Source of the DNA: Anaerolineales bacterium
Lineage (GTDB): Bacteria > Chloroflexota > Anaerolineae > Anaerolineales > Villigracilaceae
Direction of reading: 5' to 3'
Assembly (NCBI GenBank): GCA_023382595.1
Contig: JAHDWB010000001.1
Location: forward strand, 1,426,001 to 1,490,000
Length of the DNA: 64,000 nucleotides
Shown: positions 15,560-28,748 of the stretch, piece after piece
How positions within the stretch are numbered: the first letter of the stretch is position 1
How the letters are laid out: each line of letters opens with the position of its first letter
Position numbers and translations under genes: made by a program
The notes under the pieces: generated by a model
Database searches by the model: none
Seen by the model: only the letters and a program-made list of their open reading frames with translations
What the model was told of the DNA's origin: nothing

Positions 15560-16366
15560 ATGAAAGTACAGAATAAAGTGATCGTTGTCACGGGCGGCGG
15601 GAGCGGAATCGGACGCGAGTTGGTTTTGAACCTGCTCTCCAAAGGCTCAAAGGTCGCCGCGGTGGATATCAATGAATCCACCCTGCGCGAAATAATAGAA
15701 CTGGCTGGCAAATGGAAGAAGAATCTATCCACGCATGTCTTGAGCGTCGCGGATAAAGATGCGGTGGAGGCGCTTCCTGCGCAGGTCATCGCCAAACACG
15801 GTGCTGTGGATGGCATCATCAATAACGCAGGCATCATTCAGCCCTTCGTACGCCTGTATGACCTTGACTACAACGCCATCGAACGCGTACTGAACGTCAA
15901 CCTGTACGGGACGTTATACATGGTCAAGGCGTTCCTGCCGCACCTGCTTGAACGTCCCGAGGCGCACATCGCCAACGTTTCCAGCATGGGCGGCTTCCTG
16001 CCCGTGCCCGGACAGACCATCTACGGAGCGAGCAAATCCGCGGTGAAGTTGATGACTGAAGGCTTGTATGCCGAACTGCTGCACACCAATGTCAAAGTGA
16101 CGCTCGTCTACCCCGGCGCCATCGGCACGAATATCACAGCAAATTCCGGCGTCGAGATCCGCTCCAACGGCGATGCGGAAAAGTCCAGCATCAAGCCCCT
16201 GCCCGCAGACAAAGCCGCCGAGATCATCGTGGATGCCATCGAGAAAGACCGTTACAGCGTGCTCGTCGGTTCCGATGCCAAATTCATGGATTTCATTTAC
16301 AGGTTGAACCCCAAAGGCGCAGCAGAATTTATTTACAAGCAGATGAAGTCCCTGTTGCCTGCGTGA
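15560..16366 (+). CDS. Short-chain dehydrogenase/reductase (SDR)
   Basis: 268 residues. Classical SDR features: cofactor loop TGGGSGIGRE (residues 11-20), NNAGI (about 93-97), catalytic Ser near NVSSMGG and YGASKSA with Tyr155 and Lys159. Asp near VAAVDINES suggests NAD(H) preference. The C-terminal extension after residue 200 is short; the tail PKGAAEFIYKQMKSLLP resembles hydroxysteroid or lipid-acting SDRs, but the substrate is unknown. AAAAGGAG lies nine bases before the ATG. It is divergent from the mutase operon and shares a control region with it. Confidence 0.88.
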   Translation: MKVQNKVIVVTGGGSGIGRELVLNLLSKGSKVAAVDINESTLREIIELAGKWKKNLSTHVLSVADKDAVEALPAQVIAKHGAVDGIINNAGIIQPFVRLYDLDYNAIERVLNVNLYGTLYMVKAFLPHLLERPEAHIANVSSMGGFLPVPGQTIYGASKSAVKLMTEGLYAELLHTNVKVTLVYPGAIGTNITANSGVEIRSNGDAEKSSIKPLPADKAAEIIVDAIEKDRYSVLVGSDAKFMDFIYRLNPKGAAEFIYKQMKSLLPA

Positions 16367-16383
16367 TATGTGAGAGTAAAAAT

Positions 16384-16410
16384 AACAGCGCCCCTAAACG
16401 GGGCGCTGTT
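16384..16410. terminator. Bidirectional terminator
   Basis: A perfect 11-bp stem AACAGCGCCCC / GGGGCGCTGTT with a 5-base loop. ATTTTTACT follows on the minus strand and a weaker CATTTGT on the plus strand; it separates the convergent SDR and glycosidase-like genes. Confidence 0.85.
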
Positions 16411-16426
16411 CATTTGTATGCTTATC

Positions 16427-18811
16427 TTACATTTCCACAATGCAAGGCGCATCGTCTTTTACGATCACACTCTCTCCGTTCGCAAAGGTGACCGTCGTCT
16501 GCTCCGAGCCGCGCACGATGGTAAGTCCCTTGTACTTGATCGTCACCTGCCAGGGGAAAAGATTGCGCCCCTCCAGCCGCACCCGCGTGGACGAAAGGAT
16601 CGTCACGCCCAGCGCCTGCATGAACAAACCGACGGGCGCAAACCCTGTCAGCGAATTCCGCTCGCCGATGCCGGTCCCTTTTTCAGCATGATAGCGTTGA
16701 TAGAACGCGCGGTTCTGCTTCAAATTCTGGATGACCGCATTCATCAAATGCGCGGTCAGGCGCGTGGCTTCGGCGCGGAATCCGTAGGCGAACAGTCCCT
16801 CCGCGATCATCATGTTCCACGGCAGGCTCACGCTCATCGAAACTGTTTCAGCTTCCTTGTCCGGCACGCTCGGCAGCGATGGCAACCCAAAGGGTCGGTC
16901 GAAGCGTTCGGCGCTCATCATGTTGCGACCGATCATTGTATAGGCGCGTTGTTGCTCCACCGCGCCAGCCCATAACGGAAGCGCCAATGTAAGGTCTTCG
17001 CCTGTCGTGTCGATGATCTTGACGTTGATCTTATCCTTCTCCTCCAGCCCAACCACACTCACGCGCCCGACTCGCGAAAAAACATTCTGTGTCGTCGCCA
17101 CCAGTCCGCCCGTGCGCCATTGGAATTGATGCCCGGCGATGATCTCCGTCTCGCCTTTTGATTTGGTGAAATACTCGCTGATCTCGATCTCGGGGCGCTT
17201 CGCGGCTGGACTGTCTGTCTGGATCTCCACCAGCAGCCTGACCGGCGTCTCGGACTCGAACTTGGGACGCATCGAGCCGTCGCCTTTGCGTTTGGCGATC
17301 ACTTTGCCGACCGAAATCTCTTCTGTTTCACGATCACGATAGGCAAAAAAACTGTTACGCGGATTCCAGCCCGCATCGATGGAAGTGCGTACCTTCTGCG
17401 CCTGTGCAGTGATAAGTGTTGTCTCTTCTTCCGGCTTCCCTACTTGGCGCGCGATCTTTGCCAGCATTTGCGCTTCGCGGTACAGCATGGACTCAAGCGC
17501 CGGGCTATGGACATACGAAACATCCAATCCCTGCGACCACGGATGCCAGACATCAAAAAGCGGGTTATCTTCAAAGCCTGTCTGCAGGATGTGATCCCAC
17601 TCCGGAACGCCGTCACGGTCACGGTCATGTTGACCGGAGAACCATGACCAGAAGAACTTGACCAATTTCGGGTACGCATCGTTTAGGAAATCAGCATCCT
17701 GCGAGATCTGAAAATACTTCCACGCCATGCTGGCAAAGATCGGCATGGACTGGAACTTTCCGCGCTGACCACCCAAACCGGGCTTGCCGTCTATTTCGCC
17801 GTCTTCGTCCTGTGTGGCAAGGAAGTTGAGCAACAGATTCTTCGTCACCTGCGGGGCGGCGGAAAGGATGCTCGAAAGATAATACGCATCCAGCGCAAAT
17901 TGACCGTTCCACGCGGGGGGATAATCCAAACCGTCACCTTTGGGCGAGTGACCGTTATCTGCGTGGCGGGTTTGCATAAAGGTCGGGTTGGGCAGTCCGC
18001 CGTTGCCGTTCAGGAAAAGGGCATGCGCCGCCTTCTGGCTAAAGGCAAGTGCCGCATCCCATTCGATGTCGCCGGTGCGGATGTCGAGAGTCTGCCCGGC
18101 ATCCAGCATTTCGATGCGGGCAAGTTCTGCCTGCCACGGGCGGGCGGCGGTCTTGCGGGCGAGGTCGAAACCCGCGGCAACCGTGTCGAGCGCGGCGTGG
18201 GCGAAGGATAAGGTTCGGGTGGCGCCGGGACCAAGTTCGAGGTCGAGGAGAAGCGAGGCGTGGGGACCGGGTCCGTGTTTGGGACCACCGGTCATGAAGA
18301 CGACGGGGGCGATCCCACTGGTTTGTCCTGCGAGGATATTAACAAGTTGCTGCTGGGTGGGGATGATGGATTGCCCGTTGAGGTGCGCGAGCGCGGCACA
18401 CACTTCCAGTTGGATCTGGCGGGTGGCGGTGCTTTTGTTCGTGAGCATGATGCGCCCGGCAACCGCATGGGATTCCGGGACCCAGAAATCCACTTTTGTT
18501 TGCAGGTTTTCAAAGGGAACAAAATCGAGCGTTAGGAAGTTTGGATAGAAGCGGCGCAGCGACGGTTTGCCCGCAAAGGTGTTTGGGTCTGTAACTGAAG
18601 TGTCGCCCTCGCTGAAGCGCAAAAAAATGCGCATCGAACGCGCACGCAAACCGAATGTCGTATGGATGCCGACGGCGGAGCGTTCCGGATCGTTGCTGCC
18701 AAGTTCCACTTCCCAAATGTGGTCGTTGATGTAATCCGTCTGGCAGAGGCGGGCATCCGCCGCAAGACTGAGGTGGAGCGGGTCGCCGAGGCTGAGTGAC
18801 CAATCTCGCAT
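16427..18811 (-). CDS. Six-hairpin glycosidase-like protein (GDE/GH63/GH116-type)
   Basis: 794 residues from the ATG at 18811. The N-terminal 280 residues are beta-rich (super-sandwich), and residues 300-720 look like an (alpha/alpha)6 barrel with DGLDYPPAWNGQFALDAYYL, DRDRDGVPEWDHILQTGFED and a late EKGTGIGERNSLTGFAPVGL segment; acidic residues in these blocks are candidate catalytic acids. There is no signal peptide, so it should act in the cytoplasm on a glucoside or alpha-glucan. An in-frame ATG 57 bases upstream was rejected because the promoter's +1 falls at 18811. The exact GH family cannot be fixed by eye. Confidence 0.65.
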   Translation of the reverse strand: MRDWSLSLGDPLHLSLAADARLCQTDYINDHIWEVELGSNDPERSAVGIHTTFGLRARSMRIFLRFSEGDTSVTDPNTFAGKPSLRRFYPNFLTLDFVPFENLQTKVDFWVPESHAVAGRIMLTNKSTATRQIQLEVCAALAHLNGQSIIPTQQQLVNILAGQTSGIAPVVFMTGGPKHGPGPHASLLLDLELGPGATRTLSFAHAALDTVAAGFDLARKTAARPWQAELARIEMLDAGQTLDIRTGDIEWDAALAFSQKAAHALFLNGNGGLPNPTFMQTRHADNGHSPKGDGLDYPPAWNGQFALDAYYLSSILSAAPQVTKNLLLNFLATQDEDGEIDGKPGLGGQRGKFQSMPIFASMAWKYFQISQDADFLNDAYPKLVKFFWSWFSGQHDRDRDGVPEWDHILQTGFEDNPLFDVWHPWSQGLDVSYVHSPALESMLYREAQMLAKIARQVGKPEEETTLITAQAQKVRTSIDAGWNPRNSFFAYRDRETEEISVGKVIAKRKGDGSMRPKFESETPVRLLVEIQTDSPAAKRPEIEISEYFTKSKGETEIIAGHQFQWRTGGLVATTQNVFSRVGRVSVVGLEEKDKINVKIIDTTGEDLTLALPLWAGAVEQQRAYTMIGRNMMSAERFDRPFGLPSLPSVPDKEAETVSMSVSLPWNMMIAEGLFAYGFRAEATRLTAHLMNAVIQNLKQNRAFYQRYHAEKGTGIGERNSLTGFAPVGLFMQALGVTILSSTRVRLEGRNLFPWQVTIKYKGLTIVRGSEQTTVTFANGESVIVKDDAPCIVEM

Positions 18812-18818
18812 GGCGCCA

Positions 18819-18847
18819 ATTGTACGGGCAGAGTGGCGGTTGGTCAA
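18819..18847 (-). promoter_or_regulatory. Promoter giving a leaderless mRNA for the glycosidase-like gene
   Basis: Leftwards: TTGACC (18847-18842), exactly 17 bases, TACAAT (18824-18819), then seven bases to the ATG at 18811. No ribosome-binding sequence is present, so transcription and translation should start at the same place. Confidence 0.72.
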
Positions 18848-18865
18848 ACGGGTATAATTTGGTCT

Positions 18866-18952
18866 CATAGTCAGTGGTCAAATGGTCGCATCGTCTGGTG
18901 GTCGGAGACAATAAGACCGAACGACCATGCGCTATGCGACCAACAGACGAGG
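18866..18952 (+). repeat. GGTC/GACC-rich imperfect inverted repeat
   Basis: The 96 bases before the MaoC gene are built of short words: AGTGGTC, ATGGTCGCATCGTCTG, TGGTGGTCGG, then inverted copies CCGAACGACCATGCG, ATGCGACC and ACAGACGA. The two halves can pair in several registers. TATAAT at 18853-18858 lies just before it, so the element would be in the 5' leader of the MaoC mRNA. Confidence 0.5.
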
Positions 18953-18961
18953 AGATTACCA

Positions 18962-19411
18962 ATGGCTGGACTTTATTTCGAGGAATTCTCAGTGGGACAA
19001 ACCGTCAAGACCCTTTCGCGCACGGTGGGCGAGGACGCCATCAACACCTTCGCCGGGCTGACGGGCGATTACAACCAGATCCACACTGATGCTGAATTTG
19101 CAAAGACCACGCCGTTTGGTCAGCGTGTGGCGCACGGCTTGCTCGGCTTGTCCATTGCCACCGGGTTGATCATGCGCACCGGTCTGCTCGAAGGCACAGT
19201 GCTCGCGTTCCGCGAAATTCAGGAATGGAAATTCGTAAAACCGATCTTCATCGGCGATACCATCCATGCCGTGTTGACCGTCACCGAAACCAAAGCCCTG
19301 CCGCGCATTGGCGGCGGCGCGTTGATCGCGGCGGTCGAAGTCCGTAACCAGAACGATGAAGTTTTGCAAAAAGGAACGTTGAACTTGCTGATGTTGAGCA
19401 AGCCGAAATAA
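18962..19411 (+). CDS. MaoC-type (R)-enoyl-CoA hydratase family protein
   Basis: 149 residues in one hot-dog fold. The hydratase signature is intact: TFAGLTGDYNQIHTDAEFA with Asp36 and His41 as the catalytic dyad, then FGQRVAHGLLG. The family hydrates trans-2-enoyl-CoA to (R)-3-hydroxyacyl-CoA or acts on related thioesters. GAGGAG lies seven bases before this ATG; the longer in-frame extension is the repeat-rich leader and is unlikely to be translated. The PBP gene follows after 12 bases, which suggests co-transcription without an obvious functional link. Confidence 0.87.
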   Translation: MAGLYFEEFSVGQTVKTLSRTVGEDAINTFAGLTGDYNQIHTDAEFAKTTPFGQRVAHGLLGLSIATGLIMRTGLLEGTVLAFREIQEWKFVKPIFIGDTIHAVLTVTETKALPRIGGGALIAAVEVRNQNDEVLQKGTLNLLMLSKPK

Positions 19412-19423
19412 AAAGGTATTCAG

Positions 19424-22400
19424 ATGACGAACGAAAACGAAGAAGACGATATTGAGAAAAAACTAAGGCGATTGCTGCGCTCGGAGGAAGAGACCCAGTT
19501 CGATGGGACGCCTGTGCCTCCGACTCCGCCCAAACCTGATCCAAGCCAGATGGGGAACACCACGCCGCTGCTCAATCTTCCCGACCTGGACGAAAACAAT
19601 ATGCCGCTTCCCCGCCGTGTGGAAGAGACCGACCTCGACGGAACGCGCGTCACCCCAGCCGCCTACCGGACGACGAACCAACCGCCCACGGGTGGACAAG
19701 GTCAACGTCCCGCGTATCAGGCTCCGGCGAGTCAGCCGCGCCCGGTGTATCGTCCGCTCGTTGATCAGCGCCAGGCATCCACGCAGTATGTGCCCCAGCG
19801 CCCGGTGAAGCAATCCCTTTGGCAACGACTCATAGGCAACAGGGGCTGTCTTGTGCGCGGACTGGTCATCTCACTTTTTTCGTTTGTACTGATCGGGCTG
19901 TGCGCGGCATCCATCGTTGTGTATCAATATTCCGCCATTGCCAGCACCCTGCCCGATGTGAGTGACCTGCGCAACCGCACGTCGCAGTTCCAGACCACGC
20001 GCATCCTTGACCGTAACGGACAGCCGCTCTACGAAATTCTCGACCCGACAGCGGGTCGGCGCACCTATGTCCCGCTGGATGATATTTCGCCGAACCTGGT
20101 CGCCGCCACCATCGCCACCGAGGATAAGGAATTTTACAATCACCCCGGCTTTGATGTGGTCGCGATCGCCCGCGCCCTGTGGGAAAACTACCGCACTGAC
20201 GGGCAAGGCGGAGGTGCATCCACCATCACTCAACAATTGGCGCGCGCATTATTGCTTTCCCCCGAGGAGCGCGCCCAACGCACTTATTCGCGAAAAACGC
20301 GCGAGATCATCCTTGCCGCGGAAATTACCCGCCGCTATTCCAAGGATGAGATCCTTGAGTTGTATCTGAATGAAATCTATTACGGCAATCTCGCCTATGG
20401 CGCGGAAGCTGCCGCTGAAACCTATTTTGGAAAACCCGTCAAAGACCTGACGTTGGGCGAAGCCTCCTTTTTGGCAGGCTTGCCGCAATCCCCTGCCGTC
20501 TATGACATCTACAATAATCCCGATGTGACCCTGCTCCGCCAGCAGCAAGTGCTGGTGTTGATGTTCGAACTCAGCCAGACAGAGGGATGCATCGAGGTCA
20601 GCAACAGCCCCGAGCGCGTTTGCGTGGATCCGCTTACAGCGACCCAGGCGGCGAACGAAATGAAAACCTATCCGTATCGCACACCGTCCTTCGGCGCAAA
20701 ATATCCACACTGGGTCAATTATGTCCGCACCGAATTGGAAAAGTTGTATGACGCGCAGACCATCTATCGTTCCGGCTTTGTGGTCTACACTACCATTGAC
20801 CCGGCGCTTCAGGACCGCGCCCAGCAACTGGTCACGGAACAGGTCGCTGCCATGGCGGAGAACAACGCCCGCAACGGCGCGCTGATTGCCATCCGCCCGT
20901 CCACGGGCGAGATCCTGGCAATGATCGGTTCACCGGATTTCAATAACGTGGAAATCTCCGGGCAGATCAACATGGCGGTCAGCCCCACGCGCCAGCCGGG
21001 ATCGTCCATCAAGCCGATCACCTATGTCGCCGCCTTTGAAAAAGGCTGGACAGCATCCACATGGATCTGGGATGTCCCCACCCAGTTCCCGGACGGCGCC
21101 AACCCGCCGTATGAGCCGCGCAATTACAACGGACGCTTCCACGGCGGCATGACCATCCGCACCGCGCTTGCCAATTCGTTCAACATTCCGGCTGTGAAGG
21201 CATTGGAATTCGTCGGCATTTACGATGACCCGAACACGCCCGAAAAGGACGGCATGATCGCCATGGCAGAACGGCTTGGAATCACTTCCTTCACCCGTAA
21301 CGATTACGGACTCTCCCTCACGCTCGGCGGCGGCGACGTCAGCTTGATCGATATGACCACCGCCTACTCCGTCTTCGCCAACAACGGCAAGAAGATGCCG
21401 ACAGCTTCCATTCTAAGGATCACCACCTTTGCAGGCGAGGTCATCTACGAGTACGAACCGCCCGAAGGCGAGCAGGTCATCCGCGAAGAACATGCCTATC
21501 TGATGTCATCCATCCTTTCGGATAACGAAGCCCGCTCATGGATGTTCGGACGCAACTCGCCCCTGAACCTGTCCTTCCCGGTCGCCGCCAAGACGGGCAC
21601 CACCAACGACATCCGTGATAACTGGACGCTCGGATACACGCCCGACCTCGTCACCGGTGTGTGGGTCGGCAACGCCGATTACACACCGATGGTCAGTACC
21701 TCCGGCTTGAGCGGCGCGGCTCCCATCTGGTCGCAATTCATGGAATTTGCCGTTCCATATGTCACCAACGGCTTGCCAACTCCCTTCGTCCGCCCGGCAG
21801 GCATCGTAGATAAAGTCGTTTGCCGTCTTTCAGGCACAGAACCATCTAACTTCTGCCGATCGCAATACACTGAGATATTCGCGTCCGATCAACTCCCCCT
21901 GCCTCCCAGTCAGGACCTTGCCCGCCGCATCGCCATCGACCTTTGGACCGGATACCAAGCCTCTGAAGCCTGCAAGGGACCATCGGAAGACCGGGTTGTC
22001 ATGAACGTAACAGACAGATGGGCGCGCGAATGGTTCGAAACCCGCGACGGACGCAACTGGCTGGACAGCAACGGCTTTCCAGAAGAGCCGGATTATGCTC
22101 CCGAGCGCGATTGCCGCACCGGCGACCCCCAGCCCGAGACCGGGTTTGACCTCAACGATGGGCAACTCATCTCCTCCCCATCGTTCGACATCAAAGGCAC
22201 CGCCAATGCGGATGGCGGATTCAGAAAGTGGGTGCTTGAATACGGTCTGGGTGACAACCCCGGTTCATGGACGATCCTGACCGAAGGAAATAACCCGGTT
22301 GAGAACGGCACATTCTATACTTGGGATGTATCCAGCCTGCCAAACGGGATCATCACCCTGCGACTGACCTTGATCGGTGAAAACGCGGAAGTGGACGAAC

Positions 22401-22564
22401 GCGTCCGACTTAACATCAACCTGCCCACGCCAACCCCGCCGCCCGCCACGCTGACGCCAACCCCGTCGCCGACATCGACGCCCACGCCGATCATTATCAT
22501 CGTCCCGACCGATACGCCCATTCCAACGGAAACACCGCTTCCGACGGATACGCCCGCCCCGTAG
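19424..22564 (+). CDS. Class A penicillin-binding protein (PBP1A-like)
   Basis: 1046 residues. A long cytoplasmic Pro-rich N-terminus is followed by one membrane segment (about residues 144-168), a GT51 glycosyltransferase domain with TEDKEFYNHPGFD (catalytic Glu near 232) and GGASTITQQLARALL, and a transpeptidase domain with SSIK (Ser527-Lys530), SFN near 587 and KTGTT near 723. It polymerises and cross-links peptidoglycan. After residue 810 comes a beta-rich domain (FDIKGTANADGGFRKWVLEY) and, from about residue 1005, a Pro/Thr tail that should lie at the cell surface. Longer than the E. coli enzyme because of these ends. Confidence 0.93.
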   Translation: MTNENEEDDIEKKLRRLLRSEEETQFDGTPVPPTPPKPDPSQMGNTTPLLNLPDLDENNMPLPRRVEETDLDGTRVTPAAYRTTNQPPTGGQGQRPAYQAPASQPRPVYRPLVDQRQASTQYVPQRPVKQSLWQRLIGNRGCLVRGLVISLFSFVLIGLCAASIVVYQYSAIASTLPDVSDLRNRTSQFQTTRILDRNGQPLYEILDPTAGRRTYVPLDDISPNLVAATIATEDKEFYNHPGFDVVAIARALWENYRTDGQGGGASTITQQLARALLLSPEERAQRTYSRKTREIILAAEITRRYSKDEILELYLNEIYYGNLAYGAEAAAETYFGKPVKDLTLGEASFLAGLPQSPAVYDIYNNPDVTLLRQQQVLVLMFELSQTEGCIEVSNSPERVCVDPLTATQAANEMKTYPYRTPSFGAKYPHWVNYVRTELEKLYDAQTIYRSGFVVYTTIDPALQDRAQQLVTEQVAAMAENNARNGALIAIRPSTGEILAMIGSPDFNNVEISGQINMAVSPTRQPGSSIKPITYVAAFEKGWTASTWIWDVPTQFPDGANPPYEPRNYNGRFHGGMTIRTALANSFNIPAVKALEFVGIYDDPNTPEKDGMIAMAERLGITSFTRNDYGLSLTLGGGDVSLIDMTTAYSVFANNGKKMPTASILRITTFAGEVIYEYEPPEGEQVIREEHAYLMSSILSDNEARSWMFGRNSPLNLSFPVAAKTGTTNDIRDNWTLGYTPDLVTGVWVGNADYTPMVSTSGLSGAAPIWSQFMEFAVPYVTNGLPTPFVRPAGIVDKVVCRLSGTEPSNFCRSQYTEIFASDQLPLPPSQDLARRIAIDLWTGYQASEACKGPSEDRVVMNVTDRWAREWFETRDGRNWLDSNGFPEEPDYAPERDCRTGDPQPETGFDLNDGQLISSPSFDIKGTANADGGFRKWVLEYGLGDNPGSWTILTEGNNPVENGTFYTWDVSSLPNGIITLRLTLIGENAEVDERVRLNINLPTPTPPPATLTPTPSPTSTPTPIIIIVPTDTPIPTETPLPTDTPAP

Positions 22565-22568
22565 TCTT

Positions 22569-23285
22569 ATGATGAAGCCGATCAATTGCCCCAACTGCGG
22601 AGCAGCATTACCTGCCCGCGCCATCAAAAGCGATATTGCATCCTGTGAGTTTTGCGGAACCAGCTTCCGCATTCCAAAATCCCTGACTCCCGAACCGGAT
22701 ATGGGCAACCTGCTCCTCGGCACAGATTTCAGCCATAAGATCATGCCCGGCTGGGAACTTCTCAACGCGGACAAACTCACCTTCAATGGAGGAAATCCGC
22801 CTGAATTGGTTGGGAAGGTCCCAGCTAAAAACGATGGGGCATACTTCTTGTTGAGAAGTTCCGGTTTGCTGGATGATTACGACGCCAGCGTCTCCATCAA
22901 ATTTCTTGATGGGGAGAAAAATGCGATACGTGCAGGGTTCTATCTGCGCTTTTCGGATAACGGTGGATATGGCTTCCTGATCTCTGTTCAGGGAAGCTAT
23001 ACGCTGGGATTTTTCGAAAAAAATGAAAACGGAAAGCTTGTCTGGAAGGATATGCTCCCATGGACCTGGCATACCGCCTTGCGTGAGGGATACAACGAGA
23101 GCAACCGCCTGCGTGTGGTTTGTAACGGCGAGTCATTCCGCGTGTATCTCAATGGCGTGCTGGCAGGGTCCTTTAAGGACTCGAAGTATTCGATGGGAAG
23201 AGTCCATTTGATGGTGGACCCGGGCGAGAAGGATGGCGGTTCCTTTGCCTTCTCCGACCTTCAGTTGAGGGAAGTGACCGGGTGA
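22569..23285 (+). CDS. Zinc-ribbon protein with C-terminal LamG/3-keto-disaccharide-hydrolase-like domain
   Basis: 238 residues. CPNCGAALPAR and CEFCGTSF (residues 8-33) make a four-Cys zinc ribbon of the type found at the head of many small bacterial proteins. Residues 50-235 form a jelly-roll-like domain with FYLRFSDNGGYGFLIS, GFFEKNENGKLVW and LRVVCNGESFRVYLNGVLAGSF, typical of DUF1080/concanavalin-like folds that bind sugars. It has no membrane segment. The start follows the PBP stop by four bases without its own ribosome site, so translation is probably coupled to the PBP. Confidence 0.7.
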   Translation: MMKPINCPNCGAALPARAIKSDIASCEFCGTSFRIPKSLTPEPDMGNLLLGTDFSHKIMPGWELLNADKLTFNGGNPPELVGKVPAKNDGAYFLLRSSGLLDDYDASVSIKFLDGEKNAIRAGFYLRFSDNGGYGFLISVQGSYTLGFFEKNENGKLVWKDMLPWTWHTALREGYNESNRLRVVCNGESFRVYLNGVLAGSFKDSKYSMGRVHLMVDPGEKDGGSFAFSDLQLREVTG

Positions 23286-23358
23286 CAGGATCAGGCAAAA
23301 GGTCAAGATCGAGGCGCTGAATCACCTTGATTCGTACTTCCTTCACTAATTAACACCC

Positions 23359-23387
23359 TTGACGGGCACTTCCAGCTGGCATATAAT
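23359..23387 (+). promoter_or_regulatory. rpoC promoter
   Basis: TTGACG (23359-23364), 17 bases, TATAAT (23382-23387), the best sigma70 match in the window. Transcription from near 23394 gives a 144-base leader. A second possible start is the extended -10 TGATATAGT (23470-23478) behind the leader hairpin. Confidence 0.82.
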
Positions 23388-23422
23388 CGTCCTGTTGGAT
23401 GTAATAAACGAGCCAAAAACCA

Positions 23423-23456
23423 GCAAGCGCTTGAGAGATACTCTCAAAGCGCTTGC
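23423..23456 (+). promoter_or_regulatory. Strong hairpin in the rpoC leader
   Basis: GCAAGCGCTTGAGAG pairs with CTCTCAAAGCGCTTGC (15 pairs, one bulged A, 3-base loop), followed by CTTTGTTTGCC. It is downstream of the promoter, with no gene between, so it would form in the rpoC leader and could act as a partial terminator or as a protein-binding site. Confidence 0.65.
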
Positions 23457-23537
23457 CTTTGTTTGCCTCTGATATAGTGCGACTACACGATACAGGGAAC
23501 GCTCGAAACGTATTCTTTTTATTTAGGAGAGGATCCA

Positions 23538-27794
<4,257 letters not shown>

Positions 27795-27804
27795 TCAACA
27801 CAAC

Positions 27805-27838
27805 AAAAGGAAGCAGTCACACGGCTGCTTCCTTTTTT
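27805..27838 (+). terminator. rpoC terminator
   Basis: A 12-bp stem AAAAGGAAGCAG / CTGCTTCCTTTT with an 8-base loop and a run of six T. Confidence 0.93.
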
Positions 27839-27865
27839 GATTCTCCGCATCGTATAATCGCACAA

Positions 27866-28672
27866 ATGAAGTCAACCAGCAAAAAACCGCAGGGACAGAT
27901 CACCCGCGGGAAGACCGTCTCGAACCGACTCCGGCGTGTGGATAACTTTATCCTGCTCTATGAACCTTCGCTTCTCACGCGGACCGACGGCTTGTTCGCT
28001 GATTCCCTGTTCGTTGACCTCGGCTACGGCTTTGACCCGCGTACCACGCTCGAAAGCGCGGAACGGTTCCGGCGGCTGAATCCGGGGCTGCGCATCCTCG
28101 GTGTGGAGATCGACAAGGAGCGGGTCGATGCGGCGCAGCCCTTCGCCGACGAAAAGACCTTCTTTCGGCTGGGCGGATTCAACCTACCCTTGCTGGCAAA
28201 TGAGCGTGTCCGGTTGATCCGTGCGTTCAATGTCCTGCGGCAGTATGAGGAGAGCGAATTCGCGCCGGCTTATGAACGGCTTGCGGAGTACGTCCTGCCG
28301 GGCGGGTTGATGGTCGAGGGGACGTCCAACCCGTATGGCAGCATCAGCGTGGCGAATGTCGCGAGGCGTGAAGCAGGCGTCGGTTGGAGGTTCGAGGCGC
28401 TCGTCTTCAGCACAAACTTTCGCATGGGATTCGACATCACCGATTTTCAGGCAGTCCTGCCCAAGAATCTGATCCACCACGTGACGTCTGGGGAGGAGAT
28501 CCATGATTTTGTCGAGGCGTGGAAGCGCTCTGCGGCAGAGACATCTGCTGCGAAGGCGTTCGGGTTGAAGCAATGGTTTGCGGCTTCGGTCGAAAGTCTT
28601 GCGTCGAAGGGATTTAAGATCGACCTGCGCCGAAAATGGCTGACGAGGGGCTGGCTGATCTGGTATCGCTGA
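27866..28672 (+). CDS. Class I SAM-dependent methyltransferase-like protein
   Basis: 268 residues. After a basic N-terminus, FVDLGYGFDPRTTLE (residues 49-63) resembles the SAM-binding loop, and ILGVEIDKERVDAAQPFAD supplies the acidic residue at the end of strand 2. GGLMVEGTSNPYGSIS follows strand 5. The target is unknown. TATAAT at 27853-27858 lies seven bases before the ATG and there is no ribosome site, so the mRNA should be leaderless; no good -35 box is present. It lies between rpoC and a lipoprotein and shows no link to either. Confidence 0.72.
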   Translation: MKSTSKKPQGQITRGKTVSNRLRRVDNFILLYEPSLLTRTDGLFADSLFVDLGYGFDPRTTLESAERFRRLNPGLRILGVEIDKERVDAAQPFADEKTFFRLGGFNLPLLANERVRLIRAFNVLRQYEESEFAPAYERLAEYVLPGGLMVEGTSNPYGSISVANVARREAGVGWRFEALVFSTNFRMGFDITDFQAVLPKNLIHHVTSGEEIHDFVEAWKRSAAETSAAKAFGLKQWFAASVESLASKGFKIDLRRKWLTRGWLIWYR

Positions 28673-28748
28673 CGCGGGAACAAGAACGCATTGTGGATCG
28701 TCTTAATAAAACGGATTTTGGACGAAGAATCGAAGGAAAGGAACAGCC

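Noticed and set aside
15334-15837. Open frame of 167 codons over the divergent control region
   Set aside because: It covers the promoter sites and the start of the SDR gene; no coding signal.
18866-18952. CRISPR-like or MITE element
   Set aside because: No regular repeat-spacer unit, no target-site duplication and no transposase; the words are short and irregular.
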